Of a stretch of DNA of 64,000 bases, positions 19,080 through 30,168 are shown piece after piece; the first letter of the stretch is position 1; each line of letters starts with the position of its first letter. The DNA comes from Aureimonas ureilytica. Its GTDB lineage: Bacteria; Pseudomonadota; Alphaproteobacteria; Rhizobiales; Rhizobiaceae. Where the stretch lies: assembly GCF_001475935.1 (NCBI RefSeq), contig NZ_LDQA01000069.1, positions 1 through 64,000 of the forward strand. Direction: 5' to 3'. Position numbers and translations under genes: made by a program. The notes under the pieces were generated by a model. That model had not been told where the DNA came from, did not search any database, and was given only the letters and a program-made list of their open reading frames with translations.

Positions 19080-21713
19080 ATGGCCATCGAACGCTACAAT
19101 CCCCGCGCCGCAGAACCCCGTTGGCAGGAGCGCTGGGCTTCCGAAAAGCTTTTCGAGACCGACACCGACGCGCCGGGCGAGAAATACTATGTCCTGGAAA
19201 TGTTCCCCTATCCGTCGGGGCGCATCCATATGGGCCATGTGCGCAACTACGCGATGGGCGATGTGGTGGCCCGCTACAAGCGCGCCAAGGGCTTCAACGT
19301 CCTGCACCCGATGGGCTGGGACGCGTTCGGCATGCCTGCCGAAAACGCCGCGATGCAGAACAAGGTCCACCCCGCCAAGTGGACCTACGAGAACATCGCG
19401 ACCATGCGCGGGCAGCTCAAAAGCATGGGCCTGTCGCTCGACTGGTCGCGTGAATTCGCGACCTGCGACGTCGAATATTACCAGCGCCAGCAGATGCTGT
19501 TTCTCGACCTGCTCGAGAAGGGCCTTGCCTATCGCCGCAAGTCCAAGGTCAACTGGGACCCGGTCGACAACACCGTGCTCGCCAACGAGCAGGTGATCGA
19601 CGGGCGCGGCTGGCGCTCGGGCGCGCTGGTGGAGCAGCGCGAGCTGACGCAATGGTTCTTCCGCATCACCGACTATGCCGACGATCTACTGGCCGCGCTG
19701 GATCACCTGCCCGGCTGGCCCGAAAAAGTGCGCACGATGCAGCGCAACTGGATCGGCAAGTCGGAAGGTCTGCTGGTGCGCTGGGCGCTGGCCGAGGGCT
19801 CGGCCAAGCCTGAGTTGAACGAAGTCGAGGTCTTCACCACGCGGCCCGACACGCTGTTCGGCGCGAGCTTCCTGGCGGTCGCGGCCGACCATCCGCTCGC
19901 CAAGGCCGCTGCCGAGACCAACCCGGAATTGGCCGCCTTCATCGAGGACGTGAAGCGCGGCGGCACCTCGGCCGCCGAGATCGAGACGGCCGAAAAGCGC
20001 GGGTTCGATACGGGCCTGCGCGTCACCCATCCGTTCGACCCCGAATGGGTGCTGCCGGTCTATGTCGCGAATTTCGTGCTGATGGAATACGGCACGGGCG
20101 CGATCTTCGGCTGCCCCGCGCACGACCAGCGCGACCTCGACTTTGCCCGCAAGTACGACCTGCCGGTCAACCCCGTGGTCCTGCCCGAGGGCGGCGATGC
20201 CGCGAGCTTCGCGGTCGAGACCACGGCCTTTGACGGCGATGGCCGTCTGTTCCATTCGCGTTTCCTCGACGGGATGACGCCGGCGGAAGGTTTTGCCGAA
20301 GTCGCCAAGCGTCTGGAAGGCGCGACGCTGAACGGCCGCCCGCAGGCCGAGCGCAAGGTGAATTTCCGCCTGCGCGACTGGGGCGTGTCGCGCCAGCGCT
20401 ACTGGGGCTGCCCGATCCCGGTTCTTCATTGCGAGAGCTGCGGCGTGGTGCCCGAGAAGCGCGAGAACCTGCCCGTTCGCCTGCCGGATGATATCGACTT
20501 CGACAAGCCCGGCAATCCGCTCGACCGCCATCCGACCTGGCGTCAGACCACCTGCCCGCATTGCGGCGGCCCGGCTCTGCGCGAAACGGACACGATGGAC
20601 ACGTTCGTGGACTCGTCGTGGTATTTCGCGCGCTTCACGAGCCCGCGCGCCGACGAGCCGACCGTGCCCGAGACCGCCAATGCCTGGCTGCCGGTCGATC
20701 AATATATCGGCGGCATCGAGCACGCGATCCTGCATCTTCTCTACTCGCGCTTCTTCACGCGGGCGATGCGCGCCACCGGCCATGTCGGCATGGACGAGCC
20801 CTTCAAGGGCCTTTTCACGCAGGGCATGGTAGTCCACGAGACCTATCGTGCCATGGGAGATGGGGCTCGGGAGTGGGTGCCACCCGCCGACGTGTTGATC
20901 GAGGAAGTGGACGGCCAGCGCCGCGCCAAGCGCCTGTCCACCGGGGCCGAGATCGAGATCGGCTCGATCGAGAAGATGTCGAAGTCCAAGAAGAACGTCG
21001 TGGACCCCGACGACATCATCGCCTCGCTCGGCGCGGACACCGCGCGCTGGTTCATGCTCTCGGACTCGCCGCCTGAGCGCGACGTGATCTGGACGGAAGC
21101 GGGCGCGGAAGGCGCGCATCGCTTTGTGCAGCGCGTCTGGCGCCTCGTGGCCGAAACGGCCGAGCATCTAGGCTCGAAGGCGGACGCCGCTTCGGCCGAG
21201 CCGAGCGACGCCGCCAAGCTGGTGCGCCGCGCGGCCCATCGCACGGCGGCGGGTGTCGGCGACGATATCGAGCGCCTTGCCTTCAACAAGGGCGTCGCGC
21301 GCCTCTACGAGCTGGTCAACACGCTGTCCTCGGCCTTCACGCCGGACGCGCTGGCGCGCGACGCGAGCCTGCGCATGGCGGCGCGCGAAAGCCTCTCCAT
21401 CCTCGTGCGCCTCGTCGCCCCCATGATGCCGCATCTGGCGGAGGAATGCTGGAAGGCGCTGGGCGAGGATGGCCTGTGCGCCGCGCAGGGCTGGCCCCAA
21501 GTCGACCCCGCGCTGCTGGTGGACGACGAAATCGTCCTGCCCGTGCAGATCAACGGCAAGAAGCGCGGCGACATCACCGTCTCCGCCAAGGCCGACAAGG
21601 GTGAGATCGAGGCGGCCACGCTGGCGCTCGACTTCATCAAGGAAGCCCTTGGGGGCGCGGCTCCCAAGCGCGTCGTCGTGGTTCCCGGAAGGATCGTGAA
21701 TGTCGTCGTCTAG
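19080..21713 (+). CDS. leuS: Leucyl-tRNA synthetase
   Basis: An 877-residue class I aminoacyl-tRNA synthetase. The HIGH-type motif is HMGH in the phrase [15 protein letters not shown] near residue 50, and KMSKS is intact in [15 protein letters not shown] near residue 640. Between them lies the CP1 editing domain ([12 protein letters not shown], the Thr-rich loop), and the zinc-type insertion has CESCG and CPHCGG. Length is normal for bacterial LeuRS. It is the first gene of leuS-lptE-holA, overlapping lptE by 14 bases. Confidence 0.98.
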   Translation: MAIERYNPRAAEPRWQERWASEKLFETDTDAPGEKYYVLEMFPYPSGRIHMGHVRNYAMGDVVARYKRAKGFNVLHPMGWDAFGMPAENAAMQNKVHPAKWTYENIATMRGQLKSMGLSLDWSREFATCDVEYYQRQQMLFLDLLEKGLAYRRKSKVNWDPVDNTVLANEQVIDGRGWRSGALVEQRELTQWFFRITDYADDLLAALDHLPGWPEKVRTMQRNWIGKSEGLLVRWALAEGSAKPELNEVEVFTTRPDTLFGASFLAVAADHPLAKAAAETNPELAAFIEDVKRGGTSAAEIETAEKRGFDTGLRVTHPFDPEWVLPVYVANFVLMEYGTGAIFGCPAHDQRDLDFARKYDLPVNPVVLPEGGDAASFAVETTAFDGDGRLFHSRFLDGMTPAEGFAEVAKRLEGATLNGRPQAERKVNFRLRDWGVSRQRYWGCPIPVLHCESCGVVPEKRENLPVRLPDDIDFDKPGNPLDRHPTWRQTTCPHCGGPALRETDTMDTFVDSSWYFARFTSPRADEPTVPETANAWLPVDQYIGGIEHAILHLLYSRFFTRAMRATGHVGMDEPFKGLFTQGMVVHETYRAMGDGAREWVPPADVLIEEVDGQRRAKRLSTGAEIEIGSIEKMSKSKKNVVDPDDIIASLGADTARWFMLSDSPPERDVIWTEAGAEGAHRFVQRVWRLVAETAEHLGSKADAASAEPSDAAKLVRRAAHRTAAGVGDDIERLAFNKGVARLYELVNTLSSAFTPDALARDASLRMAARESLSILVRLVAPMMPHLAEECWKALGEDGLCAAQGWPQVDPALLVDDEIVLPVQINGKKRGDITVSAKADKGEIEAATLALDFIKEALGGAAPKRVVVVPGRIVNVVV

Positions 21714-22278
21714 GCTCCGCCCTGCCCTTCGCCTTCTGCCGCTGGCTGCCGCCGCGCTCTTGCTTGCGGGCTGCACCTCCGGGCCGCTCTATGGCGCCAA
21801 GGGCATCGACCCGGCGACGGGCGCGCGCTCCAGCGCCCTCGTCGCGCTCAAGGGCCGCGTGTCCATGCCGACAGCCCAGACGCGCACGTCGCAGGTCTTC
21901 CGCAACGCCATGCTCTACGCCCTGAACGGCGCGGAACCGGCCCGCGCGCCGCTCTACGACCTGCGCTACACCGTGACTTCCACGGATCAGGTGTCCTCGC
22001 TGGAAGCGGGCACCGGGGCGCCCTCGGCGAGCCTTTATCGCATGACGGTCGATTTCGACCTCGTGCGCCTGTCGGACGGGCGCTCGCTTGTGAAGGGTCA
22101 GCGCTTCGCACTCGTGCCCTATGACCGCACGCAGCAGCTCTTTGCCGCCGAGCGCGCGGTGATCGACGCGCGCGATCAGGCGGGCAAGGCCGTCGCCGAG
22201 CGCGTCCTGACGGTCGTTGCCCCCGCGCTCCAGCGCGAGGCCGCAAGCCCCGCGCCCGCCGCCACGCCGGCCAAGTAA
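21700..22278 (+). CDS. lptE: LPS assembly lipoprotein LptE
   Basis: A 192-residue outer-membrane lipoprotein. A lipobox, [13 protein letters not shown], ends the signal peptide. The rest is the diverged LptE fold of alphaproteobacteria, recognised by position (always between leuS and holA), the GPLYG phrase after the cysteine and the Tyr-Asp-Leu-Arg/Tyr pattern. It plugs the LptD barrel and delivers lipopolysaccharide to the cell surface. Its start overlaps leuS, consistent with translational coupling. Confidence 0.9.
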   Translation: MSSSRLRPALRLLPLAAAALLLAGCTSGPLYGAKGIDPATGARSSALVALKGRVSMPTAQTRTSQVFRNAMLYALNGAEPARAPLYDLRYTVTSTDQVSSLEAGTGAPSASLYRMTVDFDLVRLSDGRSLVKGQRFALVPYDRTQQLFAAERAVIDARDQAGKAVAERVLTVVAPALQREAASPAPAATPAK

Positions 22279-22294
22279 CGCCGGAGCCGGGGCT

Positions 22295-23341
22295 ATGGCG
22301 CAGAAGAAGGCGGGCGAGGTCGAGGCGTTTCTGTCGCGCCCCGACACGTCCTTTCCCGTCGTGCTTCTGTATGGCCCCGATCCCGGCCTCGTGTCGGAGC
22401 GCGCCGGCACCGTCGCCAGGCTCAGCGGCGCCGATCTAGCCGATCCGTTCAGCACGGTGACGCTGAACGCCGACGAGCTGGAGCGCGATATCGGCCGCCT
22501 GTTCGACGAGGCGCGCACCCTGTCGCTTTTCGGCGGGCGGCGGCTGATCCGCGTGCGCGGCGCGGGCAATGGCAAGAACCTCGCCGACGCCGTGGCCGAT
22601 CTCGCCGCCGACCCGCCGCCCGGCGCGACCATCGTGATCGAGGCAGGCGATCTCAAGAAGACCGCCGCCCTTCGCCAGCAGGTGGAGCGCGGCCGCGCCG
22701 CCATGGCGCTGCCCTGCTATCAGGACGAGGCGCGCGCCCTCGACAAGATGATCGACGAGGAACTGAGCGCGGCGAACCTGACGATCGATCGTCACGCCCG
22801 CGAGGCCCTGCGCGAGCGGCTGGGGGCCAATCGCCTGGCATCCCGCGGCGAGGTGCAGAAGCTTTGCCTTTACGCGCTCGGCAAGGGTCAGATCACCGAA
22901 GACGACGTCGAGACCATCGTCGGCGACGTGTCGGCCGACACGGTGGACGAGACGATCGACGCCGCCGCGTCCGGCGAGGTGAAGAAACTGCCCGAACTGA
23001 TCGAGCGTTTGCTGGCGTCGGGCACCGCGACCTTCCAGCTACATTCCGCGCTCCTGCGCCATTTCCAGGGGTTGCAGATCATGCGGTCCGAGGTGGAGGA
23101 GGGGGGCGCGACGGTGGCGTCCGCCGTGGAGCGCCGCCGCCCGCATTTTCGTCGCAAGCCCGCCTTCGAGGCCGCGCTCGGTGCCTGGACGGGCGAGGCC
23201 ATCGCTCGCACGCTCCAGCGCATCGAGGCCGACATTCTGCTCTCGCGCCGCGAAAGCGCGCTGGCCGTCACCATCATGCGCCGGACGCTCACCGATATCA
23301 GCGTGGAAGCGGCCCGGCTTCGCACACGCGGGCGGCGCTAG
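22295..23341 (+). CDS. holA: DNA polymerase III subunit delta
   Basis: A 348-residue clamp-loader subunit that opens the beta clamp. The start MAQKKAGEVEAFL and the phrase VVLLYGPDPGLVSERA are typical of alphaproteobacterial HolA, and the C-terminal helical domain carries RPHFRRKPAFEAALGAWT. The ATG at 22295 lies 16 bases after lptE and follows GGAGCCGGGG; the longer frame from 22217 overlaps lptE. It is the last gene of the leuS operon. Confidence 0.93.
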   Translation: MAQKKAGEVEAFLSRPDTSFPVVLLYGPDPGLVSERAGTVARLSGADLADPFSTVTLNADELERDIGRLFDEARTLSLFGGRRLIRVRGAGNGKNLADAVADLAADPPPGATIVIEAGDLKKTAALRQQVERGRAAMALPCYQDEARALDKMIDEELSAANLTIDRHAREALRERLGANRLASRGEVQKLCLYALGKGQITEDDVETIVGDVSADTVDETIDAAASGEVKKLPELIERLLASGTATFQLHSALLRHFQGLQIMRSEVEEGGATVASAVERRRPHFRRKPAFEAALGAWTGEAIARTLQRIEADILLSRRESALAVTIMRRTLTDISVEAARLRTRGRR

Positions 23342-23422
23342 AAAGCCCATGCGGCCGATTGGCAGGTGCTGCACCATCAGGCCGAAGATCAGGCGTAGCC
23401 AACGGGGAGGGGAGCGATCGTG

Positions 23423-23857
23423 ATGCGACAGGGACTGTTCGAAAACATGTTGATCGTGCTCGCCGTCACGCTTCCCCTTCAGGCTTCGCCGACGCACGCG
23501 CTCGACTGCGAGGGAGCAGACGACCAAACCAGCCTCAACTTCTGCGCCGGGCGAGCCTATAGCGAGGCCGACAGCCAACTCAACGACCTTTATCGCGACC
23601 TGAAAGACCGTTTGAAGGGCGATCCCAACCGGCTGGGACATCTCGTCAGCGCACAGCGCGCCTGGATCGGCTTTCGCGATCTGGAATGCGAGTTCGCCAT
23701 CTCGGCGCTTCTCGGCGCAAGCGCTCAGCCCATGGCGAAAGCCGACTGTCTCCGCGCGCAGACCGAGCAGCGCATCAACGCTCTGAACGCCTATGCCCAT
23801 TGCGAGGAGGGTGATCTCAGCTGCCCCGTTCCGCCGCCTAGCGAGCAATCGAATTAG
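23423..23857 (+). CDS. Secreted LprI-like (DUF1311) protein
   Basis: A 144-residue protein with a signal peptide (to about THA) and the LprI-type four-helix domain: LNFCAGRAYSEADSQLNDLY, LVSAQRAWIGFRDLECEF and CLRAQTEQRINAL. The paired cysteines probably form disulfides in the periplasm. The Mycobacterium LprI protein inhibits lysozyme; whether this one does is unknown. An ATG at 23423 overlaps an upstream GTG at 23420; GGGGAGGGGAG precedes both. It is followed by a LysR gene in the same direction. Confidence 0.8.
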   Translation: MRQGLFENMLIVLAVTLPLQASPTHALDCEGADDQTSLNFCAGRAYSEADSQLNDLYRDLKDRLKGDPNRLGHLVSAQRAWIGFRDLECEFAISALLGASAQPMAKADCLRAQTEQRINALNAYAHCEEGDLSCPVPPPSEQSN

Positions 23858-23880
23858 CCGGCTTATTCTGGAGCGTCCGA

Positions 23881-24840
23881 ATGGCGAAATGGCCGAGTCT
23901 TCCGCAATTGCGAAGCTTTCTCGCCGTGGTGGAAACCGGCAACCTGTCGCTGGCCGCTCGCCGCCTTCATCTGACCCAGCCCGCCGTGTCCCAGCAATTG
24001 CAGGAGCTGGAGCGCATTCTGGACGTGCGGTTGCTGGACCGCGCAGCCGGTAGGGCGCAGCCGACACCGGCGGGCGAGGCACTTCTGGAACCCGCGCGCC
24101 GCGCGCTGGCCGCGATGGAAGACGCGGTGGAAACTGTGTCGCGCTATAGCGGCGAGGAAACCGGGCGGCTTCGCATCGGCACCGGTGCGACGGCCTGCGC
24201 CTTTCTTCTCCCATCCGTGCTGGCGAATGTGAAACGCGATATGCCGGGGCTGGAGATCAGCGTCAGCATCGGCAACACGGTGGACATTCTGCCCCGGATC
24301 GAAGCGGGGGAGATCGATGTCGGTCTCGTCACCCTGCCGGTCCCGGTCAGCCGCTCGCTGGATACCACGCTTCTGATGCGTGAGCCGCTTCTGGCCCTGT
24401 TTCCAGCCAGCGACGTCCTACCCGACCGGGCGACGCCGCAGGCCATGGCTGCCGAGCCCTTGATCCTCTACGAGTCCGGCGGCCACACGCGTGGCGGGCT
24501 TGATCGCTGGTTCGACGCCGCTGGCCTCACAGCCCATCCCATCATGGAACTCGGCAGCGTCGAGACGATCAAGCGGATGGTGGCGGGCGGGCTTGGCACG
24601 TCGATTCTGCCGGGGCTGGCCTTGGGGGAGCCGATCGCCGGTACGATCTCTCGCCCGCTCGACCCGCCTCTCTGGCGCGAACTCGGCCTCACCTTGCGCG
24701 CCAACAAGATTCGCGACCGGGGGCTGCGTCTGTTCCTGCGCGCACTCGAAGAGGCCGTGCGTCACGAGACGACGATCGGTAGCGCTGTCGTGCCAGACCG
24801 CGTCACCAACCCGACAGGGGGGCGGCAGTCGAGGTCGTGA
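23881..24840 (+). CDS. LysR family transcriptional regulator
   Basis: A 319-residue regulator with the LysR winged HTH at residues about 5-65 (LPQLRSFLAVVETGNLSLAARRLH split here; followed by LTQPAVSQQLQELE). The remainder is the periplasmic-binding-like effector domain (LRIGTGATACAFLLPSVL, then GEIDVGLVTLPVP). The effector is not known. No obvious target operon is divergent from it: the neighbour upstream is the LprI-like gene in the same direction, so its target may be elsewhere. Confidence 0.93.
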   Translation: MAKWPSLPQLRSFLAVVETGNLSLAARRLHLTQPAVSQQLQELERILDVRLLDRAAGRAQPTPAGEALLEPARRALAAMEDAVETVSRYSGEETGRLRIGTGATACAFLLPSVLANVKRDMPGLEISVSIGNTVDILPRIEAGEIDVGLVTLPVPVSRSLDTTLLMREPLLALFPASDVLPDRATPQAMAAEPLILYESGGHTRGGLDRWFDAAGLTAHPIMELGSVETIKRMVAGGLGTSILPGLALGEPIAGTISRPLDPPLWRELGLTLRANKIRDRGLRLFLRALEEAVRHETTIGSAVVPDRVTNPTGGRQSRS

Positions 24841-24901
24841 CGTGGCGGACAGAGCCGGGAAAGCCTTTGGATCGCCCTGTCGAACTTGGAGATAAGGCGA
24901 G

Positions 24902-25084
24902 ATGCTCCGTCACACATCGAGGCTTCAGCGCGTCTGGTCGCAGGAACAATTGGCTGAAATCAGCGGGCGGAGCGAGCGCACGATCCAGCGCATCGAGAAT
25001 GGCCGCTCCGCCAGCCGTGAAACCATGAAGGCTGTCGCTGCCACCTACGAGGTCGATCTCCCGCAACTTGTGGGAGATCAATGA
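24902..25084 (+). CDS. Short XRE-type HTH protein, probably the N-terminal half of a split HTH-2TM gene
   Basis: A 60-residue protein that is essentially one Cro/CI-type helix-turn-helix: WSQEQLAEISGRSERTIQRIENG followed by ETMKAVAATYEVDLPQL (each shortened here). A good Shine-Dalgarno (GGAGATAAGG) precedes it. In intact homologues this HTH continues into a 2TM domain; here that domain lies in the +1 frame, starting within the last codons of this ORF. It could be a true small repressor or the remains of a frameshifted gene. Confidence 0.75.
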   Translation: MLRHTSRLQRVWSQEQLAEISGRSERTIQRIENGRSASRETMKAVAATYEVDLPQLVGDQ

Positions 25085-25358
25085 CATACCCATTCCCCTT
25101 CCGCAGCAAAGCGATCCCGACGAGGTCCTCGCCCTGGCGAAGGTTCGCCGCACCAAGCGCTTCTGCATCCCGCTGGGGCTCGATGTGACAATCATGGCCG
25201 GGCTGACGCTTCTCAACCTTCTGACCACGCCTCACAGCCTACGGGTCCAGCGGCCCGCTTTGGCCTGGGGCGTGGCTTTGGCCATCAGCGGGCTGAGCAC
25301 GTTTGATCGGCTGCCCTTCGTCACACCCGCCTGGAAGCGCCGGCAGATCGAGAAATAA
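25068..25358 (+). CDS. 2TM-domain protein, probably the C-terminal half of a split HTH-2TM gene
   Basis: A 96-residue frame that overlaps the HTH ORF by 17 bases in another frame. It begins at a TTG codon and contains a 2TM domain (PF13239 type): VRRTKRFCIPLGLDVTIMAG, then AWGVALAISGLSTF and the closing LPFVTPAWKRRQIEK. It has no convincing ribosome site of its own, so it is either translationally coupled, made by a frameshift, or out of frame because of a one-base change between 25029 and 25084. Confidence 0.6.
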   Translation: MWEINDIPIPLPQQSDPDEVLALAKVRRTKRFCIPLGLDVTIMAGLTLLNLLTTPHSLRVQRPALAWGVALAISGLSTFDRLPFVTPAWKRRQIEK

Positions 25359-25402
25359 CTCGGCGGACGGCTTTGATCCGGCCCCGGCCCAAACCAACAA
25401 TG

Positions 25403-25426
25403 GGAGCGGGCGAAACCCGCTCCTTC
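25403..25426 (-). terminator. Hairpin after parB
   Basis: GGAGCGGG, loop CGAAA, CCCGCTCC form a perfect 8-base-pair stem 12 bases after the parB stop codon. The T tract on the minus strand is absent, so efficiency as an intrinsic terminator is uncertain. On the plus strand it also follows the 2TM gene. Confidence 0.5.
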
Positions 25427-25437
25427 AGGGCAGTGGG

Positions 25438-26424
<987 letters not shown>

Positions 26425-26528
26425 TCTCATCGCTCCTTGCGGATCGGTCCGCTTCTGCTCTTGGCGGGCCGCGCCCGCATCCTGTTCATTCCAAGGGCGA
26501 AACGATCATCCGCCCGAACCCTCACTCG

Positions 26529-27338
26529 TCAAGCGGCCGCCAATTGCCGCTCGCGCTGGATCACCTCGGAGGCCAGCCGGATATAGGCTTGGCTGCCGGG
26601 GCATTTCATATCGTAGAGAATGGCCGGCTTGCCGAAGCTCGGCGCTTCCGACACGCGCACATTGCGCGGGATGATCGTCTCATAAACATGGTCGCCCATG
26701 AAGGAGCGGACATCCCGCACAACCTGGCTCGCCAGATTGTTGCGCCCGTCATACATGGTCAGGACGATGCCGTGCAGCGACAGGGCCGGGTTCAGCGTGT
26801 CCCGCACCTGCTCCACCGTTTCCAGAAGCTGGCTGAGACCTTCCAGCGCGAAGAACTCGCATTGAAGCGGCACGAGGATCGCATCCGCCGCCGCCATGGC
26901 ATTCACCGTCAGGAGGTTCAGCGAGGGCGGGCAGTCCACCAGCACGAGGTCGAAAAGCGGCGTTTCCTCGGCGTGGAAGTGCAGCGCATCGCGCAGCCGA
27001 TAGGCGCGGCTGGTGGAGCCCGAGATTTCCATCTCGACGCCCAGCAAATCCAGCGTCGAGGGAATGATCGAGAGATCGGGCACGGCGGTCGCCATGGCGG
27101 CCTGCGTGATCGAGGCGCTTTCCACCAGCACGTCGTAGGAGGAGACGGCGCGATCGTCCCGATCGACGCCGAGCCCGGTGGAGGCATTGCCTTGCGGGTC
27201 GAGATCGATCAGCAGCGTGCGCTTGCCGATAGCGGCGAGCGCGGTCGCCAGATTGATCGCCGTCGTGGTCTTGCCGACGCCGCCCTTCTGGTTGGCGATG
27301 GTGATCACGCGCATGCGCGAAACAGGGAGCGTATCCAT
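26529..27338 (-). CDS. parA: Chromosome partition ATPase ParA
   Basis: A 269-residue deviant Walker ATPase. The motif KGGVGKTTTAINLA with the signature lysine is near residue 20, and LLIDLDPQGNASTGLG and DLVLVDCPPSLNLLT follow. ATP-bound ParA coats the nucleoid and pulls ParB-parS complexes. I chose the ATG at 27338 (MDTLPVSRMRVI); the frame open to 27419 adds an unrelated basic tail. parA precedes parB with a gap of 104 bases. Confidence 0.97.
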   Translation of the reverse strand: MDTLPVSRMRVITIANQKGGVGKTTTAINLATALAAIGKRTLLIDLDPQGNASTGLGVDRDDRAVSSYDVLVESASITQAAMATAVPDLSIIPSTLDLLGVEMEISGSTSRAYRLRDALHFHAEETPLFDLVLVDCPPSLNLLTVNAMAAADAILVPLQCEFFALEGLSQLLETVEQVRDTLNPALSLHGIVLTMYDGRNNLASQVVRDVRSFMGDHVYETIIPRNVRVSEAPSFGKPAILYDMKCPGSQAYIRLASEVIQRERQLAAA

Positions 27339-27437
27339 ACCGTCTCGTTCCTGTAGGCCTGCTTTCGCAAGCCCAAAGCTAGGGGAGCGGCGCCGCCTTG
27401 CGGGCGGCGCATCCGACACCTCTTGAAGGGGCGAAGC

Positions 27438-28100
27438 TCAGGCTCCCGCCAGAGCCTCGAGCCGTCGGATTTCCAGCATCACCGAGCCATCCTCGATCTC
27501 TGAGCTATGCTTTACCATGTCGAAGCGCCAATGGGCAGAAGCCGCCGCGATTTCCTCATCATGGTTCCGCCCCTTGGGGAACCAGCACTTGGCATCTGGC
27601 TTCAAATGCGGGGCGACGAGGGCACAAAGTTCATCCAGCGAGGCGAGGGCGCGCGCGCTGACAGCCTCGGCCCCGCCAATGATCTCGCTGCAATCCTCGA
27701 TCCGCTCGACATGAACTTCGGCGGGCAGGCTCAGTTCGCGGATGACGGTGCGCAGGAAAGCCGCCTTCTTGGCATTGCTCTCCACCAGATGCATTTCGGC
27801 CCCCTCGCGCCCGCAGAGCGTGATGGAGAGGACGAGGCCGGGAAAGCCCGCACCGGAGCCGAGATCGACCCAGCGCGTGGCGTTGCGGGCCAGATGCGAC
27901 AACCAGAGCCCGTCTTCCAGATGCCGGGTCCAGATTTCGGGAATCGTGGAGGGCGAAATCAGATTGATGCGCGTTTGCCATGTGCGGAGAAGTTCAACAT
28001 AGGCGTCGAGCTTTTCCACTGTTTCACGTGAAACACCGTGACGCGACAGAACGAGCGAGCGTTCCTCGGCGAGCTTCGCGTCGGTCGCCGCGCGGCCCAT
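27438..28100 (-). CDS. rsmG: 16S rRNA m7G527 methyltransferase RsmG
   Basis: A methyltransferase of about 220 residues that modifies G527 of 16S rRNA using SAM. The motif VDLGSGAGFPGLVLSI is the SAM site, with WQTRINLISPSTIPEIWTRH shortened here to NLISPSTI and the C-terminal VSARALASLDEL. The start is uncertain: ATG 28100 (used here) gives a normal length, while a GTG at 28175 adds an arginine-rich tail and overlaps mnmG by 17 bases. Its VSRET codons form the perfect parS site at 28020-28035. Confidence 0.93.
   Translation of the reverse strand: MGRAATDAKLAEERSLVLSRHGVSRETVEKLDAYVELLRTWQTRINLISPSTIPEIWTRHLEDGLWLSHLARNATRWVDLGSGAGFPGLVLSITLCGREGAEMHLVESNAKKAAFLRTVIRELSLPAEVHVERIEDCSEIIGGAEAVSARALASLDELCALVAPHLKPDAKCWFPKGRNHDEEIAAASAHWRFDMVKHSSEIEDGSVMLEIRRLEALAGA
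28020..28035 (+). other. parS centromere site 2 (perfect)
   Basis: The 16 bases match TGTTTCACGTGAAACA exactly and are embedded in the rsmG coding sequence, where they encode the residues VSRET. This is the parS position commonly seen beside parAB in bacteria. Confidence 0.93.
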
Positions 28101-28158
28101 GCGCGGACGGGAAGCGGGACGGGCAACCGCCGTGCGGGCGAAGGGGCGGATGGAGCGT

Positions 28159-30042
28159 TCAGGCTGCTTGCGCACGGTCGAACTTTCTGAGGGCCACGAG
28201 AATGATGGCGAGAGCGGCGGGGGTCATACCGTCGATCCGTTCCGCTTCCGCAACGGTTGCCGGACGGCGCTCGCGCAGCTTGTGGCGAATTTCGTTGGAG
28301 AGACCCTTGAGCGTGTCGAAGTCGAGGTCGGCGGGGATGCTCCGCTCTTCCTCGCGCTTCAACCTGATCTGGTCGCGCCGCTGGCGCTCCAGATAGACGT
28401 CATAGGCCGCTTCGATCTCGATGCGCTCTCGCACCGTATCCTGGATGGATGCCAGCTCCGGCCAGACCGGGATCAGCATGTCGAGCGTCGTGTCGGTGTT
28501 GGACAGGAGCGTCCAGGCCGAGCGCGTGCGCCCGTCCTGATTGACGGCAAGGCCCTTGCGGGCCGCCTCGGCCGTGGTGATCGTGGCGCCTTCCAAAAGC
28601 CTGCGCGCTTCCCCCAGCGCCGCCTCGCTCTTGGAAAAGACCTCGGCGCGCCGGGCATCCACCAGACCCCATTCAAGGCCGAGCGGGGTCAGGCGGCGGT
28701 CGGCATTGTCGGCCCGCAGCGACAGGCGGAACTCGGCCCGGCTGGTGAACATGCGATAGGGCTCGGTGACGCCCGTGCGGGTGAGATCGTCCACCATGAC
28801 GCCGAGATAGGCATCGCCCCGGCCGATCACGACCGGCTCCGCGCCGCTCGCGCGCCGCGCCGCGTTGAGCCCAGCCAGGAGCCCCTGCGCGCCCGCTTCC
28901 TCGTAGCCCGTCGTGCCGTTGATCTGACCGGCCAGAAACAGGCCGGGCGCCTTGGAAACTTCGAGCGAGCGCGTCAGCTCGCGCGGGTCCACATGGTCGT
29001 ATTCGATGGCATAGCCGGCTTTCAGAATGCGGACCTGCTCCAGTCCCGGCAGAGAGCGCAGGAAGGCTTCCTGCACATCCTCCGGCAGCGAGGTGGAGAG
29101 CCCGTTCGGATAGACCGTGTCGTCGTCCAGCCCTTCGGGCTCCAGAAACACCTGATGGCCGTCGCGGTCCCCGAACTTGACGATCTTGTCTTCGATCGAC
29201 GGACAATAGCGCGGGCCGACGCCTTCGATCTCGCCGCCATAGAGCGCGGAGCGATGGAGGTTCTCGCGGATGATGCGATGCGTCTCATCGGTCGTGCGGG
29301 TGATGCCGCAGTCGATCTGCGGATTGTCGATCCGCGTCGTCAGATAGGAAAAGGCGTAGGGCTCATCGTCGGGGCCCTGTTTGTCGAGGCTCGCCCAGTC
29401 GATCGTGCGCCCGTCGAGCCGCGCGGGCGTGCCCGTCTTCAAGCGGCCGAGCCGAAGCCCGAGCCGCGCCAGCGTGGCGGACAGACCGAGCGAGGGCTTT
29501 TCGCCGACGCGGCCCGCCGGAATCTTGACCGAGCCGATATGGATGAGCCCGTTCAGAAACGTGCCCGTGGTGATCACCACCGCGCCGCAGCGGATGCGCC
29601 GGCCATCTTCCAAGATCACCGCCTCGACGCGGTTGCCCGCGCCGAAGCTCAGGTCGAAGGCATCGCCCTCGACGATCTCCAGCCCGGCCTGCGCGCGGAC
29701 CATCTCCTGTACGGCGGCCTTGTAGAGCTTGCGGTCGGCCTGCGTGCGCGGCCCGCGCACGGCTGGGCCCTTGCGCCGGTTGAGAAGGCGGAACTGGATG
29801 CCGCCGCGATCGGCCGCCTCGCCCATGATGCCGCCGAGCGCATCGATCTCGCGCACGAGATGGCCCTTACCGATGCCCCCGATGGCGGGGTTGCAGCTCA
29901 TGGCGCCGACTGTGTCGAAGCTATGGGTCAGGAGAACCGTGCGCGCGCCGGCGCGAGCGGAGGCCGCGGCGGCCTCGACGCCTGCATGGCCACCGCCGAT
30001 CACCACGACGTCGGCAGAAAACTCGCTCAAATTCTGGGTCAT
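28159..30042 (-). CDS. mnmG: tRNA uridine-5-carboxymethylaminomethyl synthesis enzyme MnmG
   Basis: A 627-residue FAD enzyme (GidA) that works with MnmE to modify U34 of certain tRNAs. The N-terminal dinucleotide fold [21 protein letters not shown] shows the GGGHAG motif; [19 protein letters not shown], the two cysteine-containing signatures (including [13 protein letters not shown] and [13 protein letters not shown], shortened) and the C-terminal helical domain complete the family. It is followed by rsmG, parA and parB, the usual order near alphaproteobacterial origins. A long frame on the opposite strand is a shadow. Confidence 0.97.
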   Translation of the reverse strand: MTQNLSEFSADVVVIGGGHAGVEAAAASARAGARTVLLTHSFDTVGAMSCNPAIGGIGKGHLVREIDALGGIMGEAADRGGIQFRLLNRRKGPAVRGPRTQADRKLYKAAVQEMVRAQAGLEIVEGDAFDLSFGAGNRVEAVILEDGRRIRCGAVVITTGTFLNGLIHIGSVKIPAGRVGEKPSLGLSATLARLGLRLGRLKTGTPARLDGRTIDWASLDKQGPDDEPYAFSYLTTRIDNPQIDCGITRTTDETHRIIRENLHRSALYGGEIEGVGPRYCPSIEDKIVKFGDRDGHQVFLEPEGLDDDTVYPNGLSTSLPEDVQEAFLRSLPGLEQVRILKAGYAIEYDHVDPRELTRSLEVSKAPGLFLAGQINGTTGYEEAGAQGLLAGLNAARRASGAEPVVIGRGDAYLGVMVDDLTRTGVTEPYRMFTSRAEFRLSLRADNADRRLTPLGLEWGLVDARRAEVFSKSEAALGEARRLLEGATITTAEAARKGLAVNQDGRTRSAWTLLSNTDTTLDMLIPVWPELASIQDTVRERIEIEAAYDVYLERQRRDQIRLKREEERSIPADLDFDTLKGLSNEIRHKLRERRPATVAEAERIDGMTPAALAIILVALRKFDRAQAA

Positions 30043-30168
30043 GGATTTGTTAAGCCCCGAGCCGGGTCCGCTGTCAACGGAGGGGACGTGACTTGCTGTC
30101 CACGCCTATCTTCGAAGTCGATACGGCTCTAGATTATACGCCAACGTATCAGACGGTTCGGCCCTGAA

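Noticed and set aside
19686-21167. A 493-codon open frame antisense to leuS
   Set aside because: It is a codon-bias shadow of leuS; the sequence is His/Arg-rich with no family features.
28099-30132. A 677-codon open frame antisense to mnmG
   Set aside because: It mirrors a highly conserved gene on the other strand; long antisense frames are common at this G+C and the translation has no recognisable domain.
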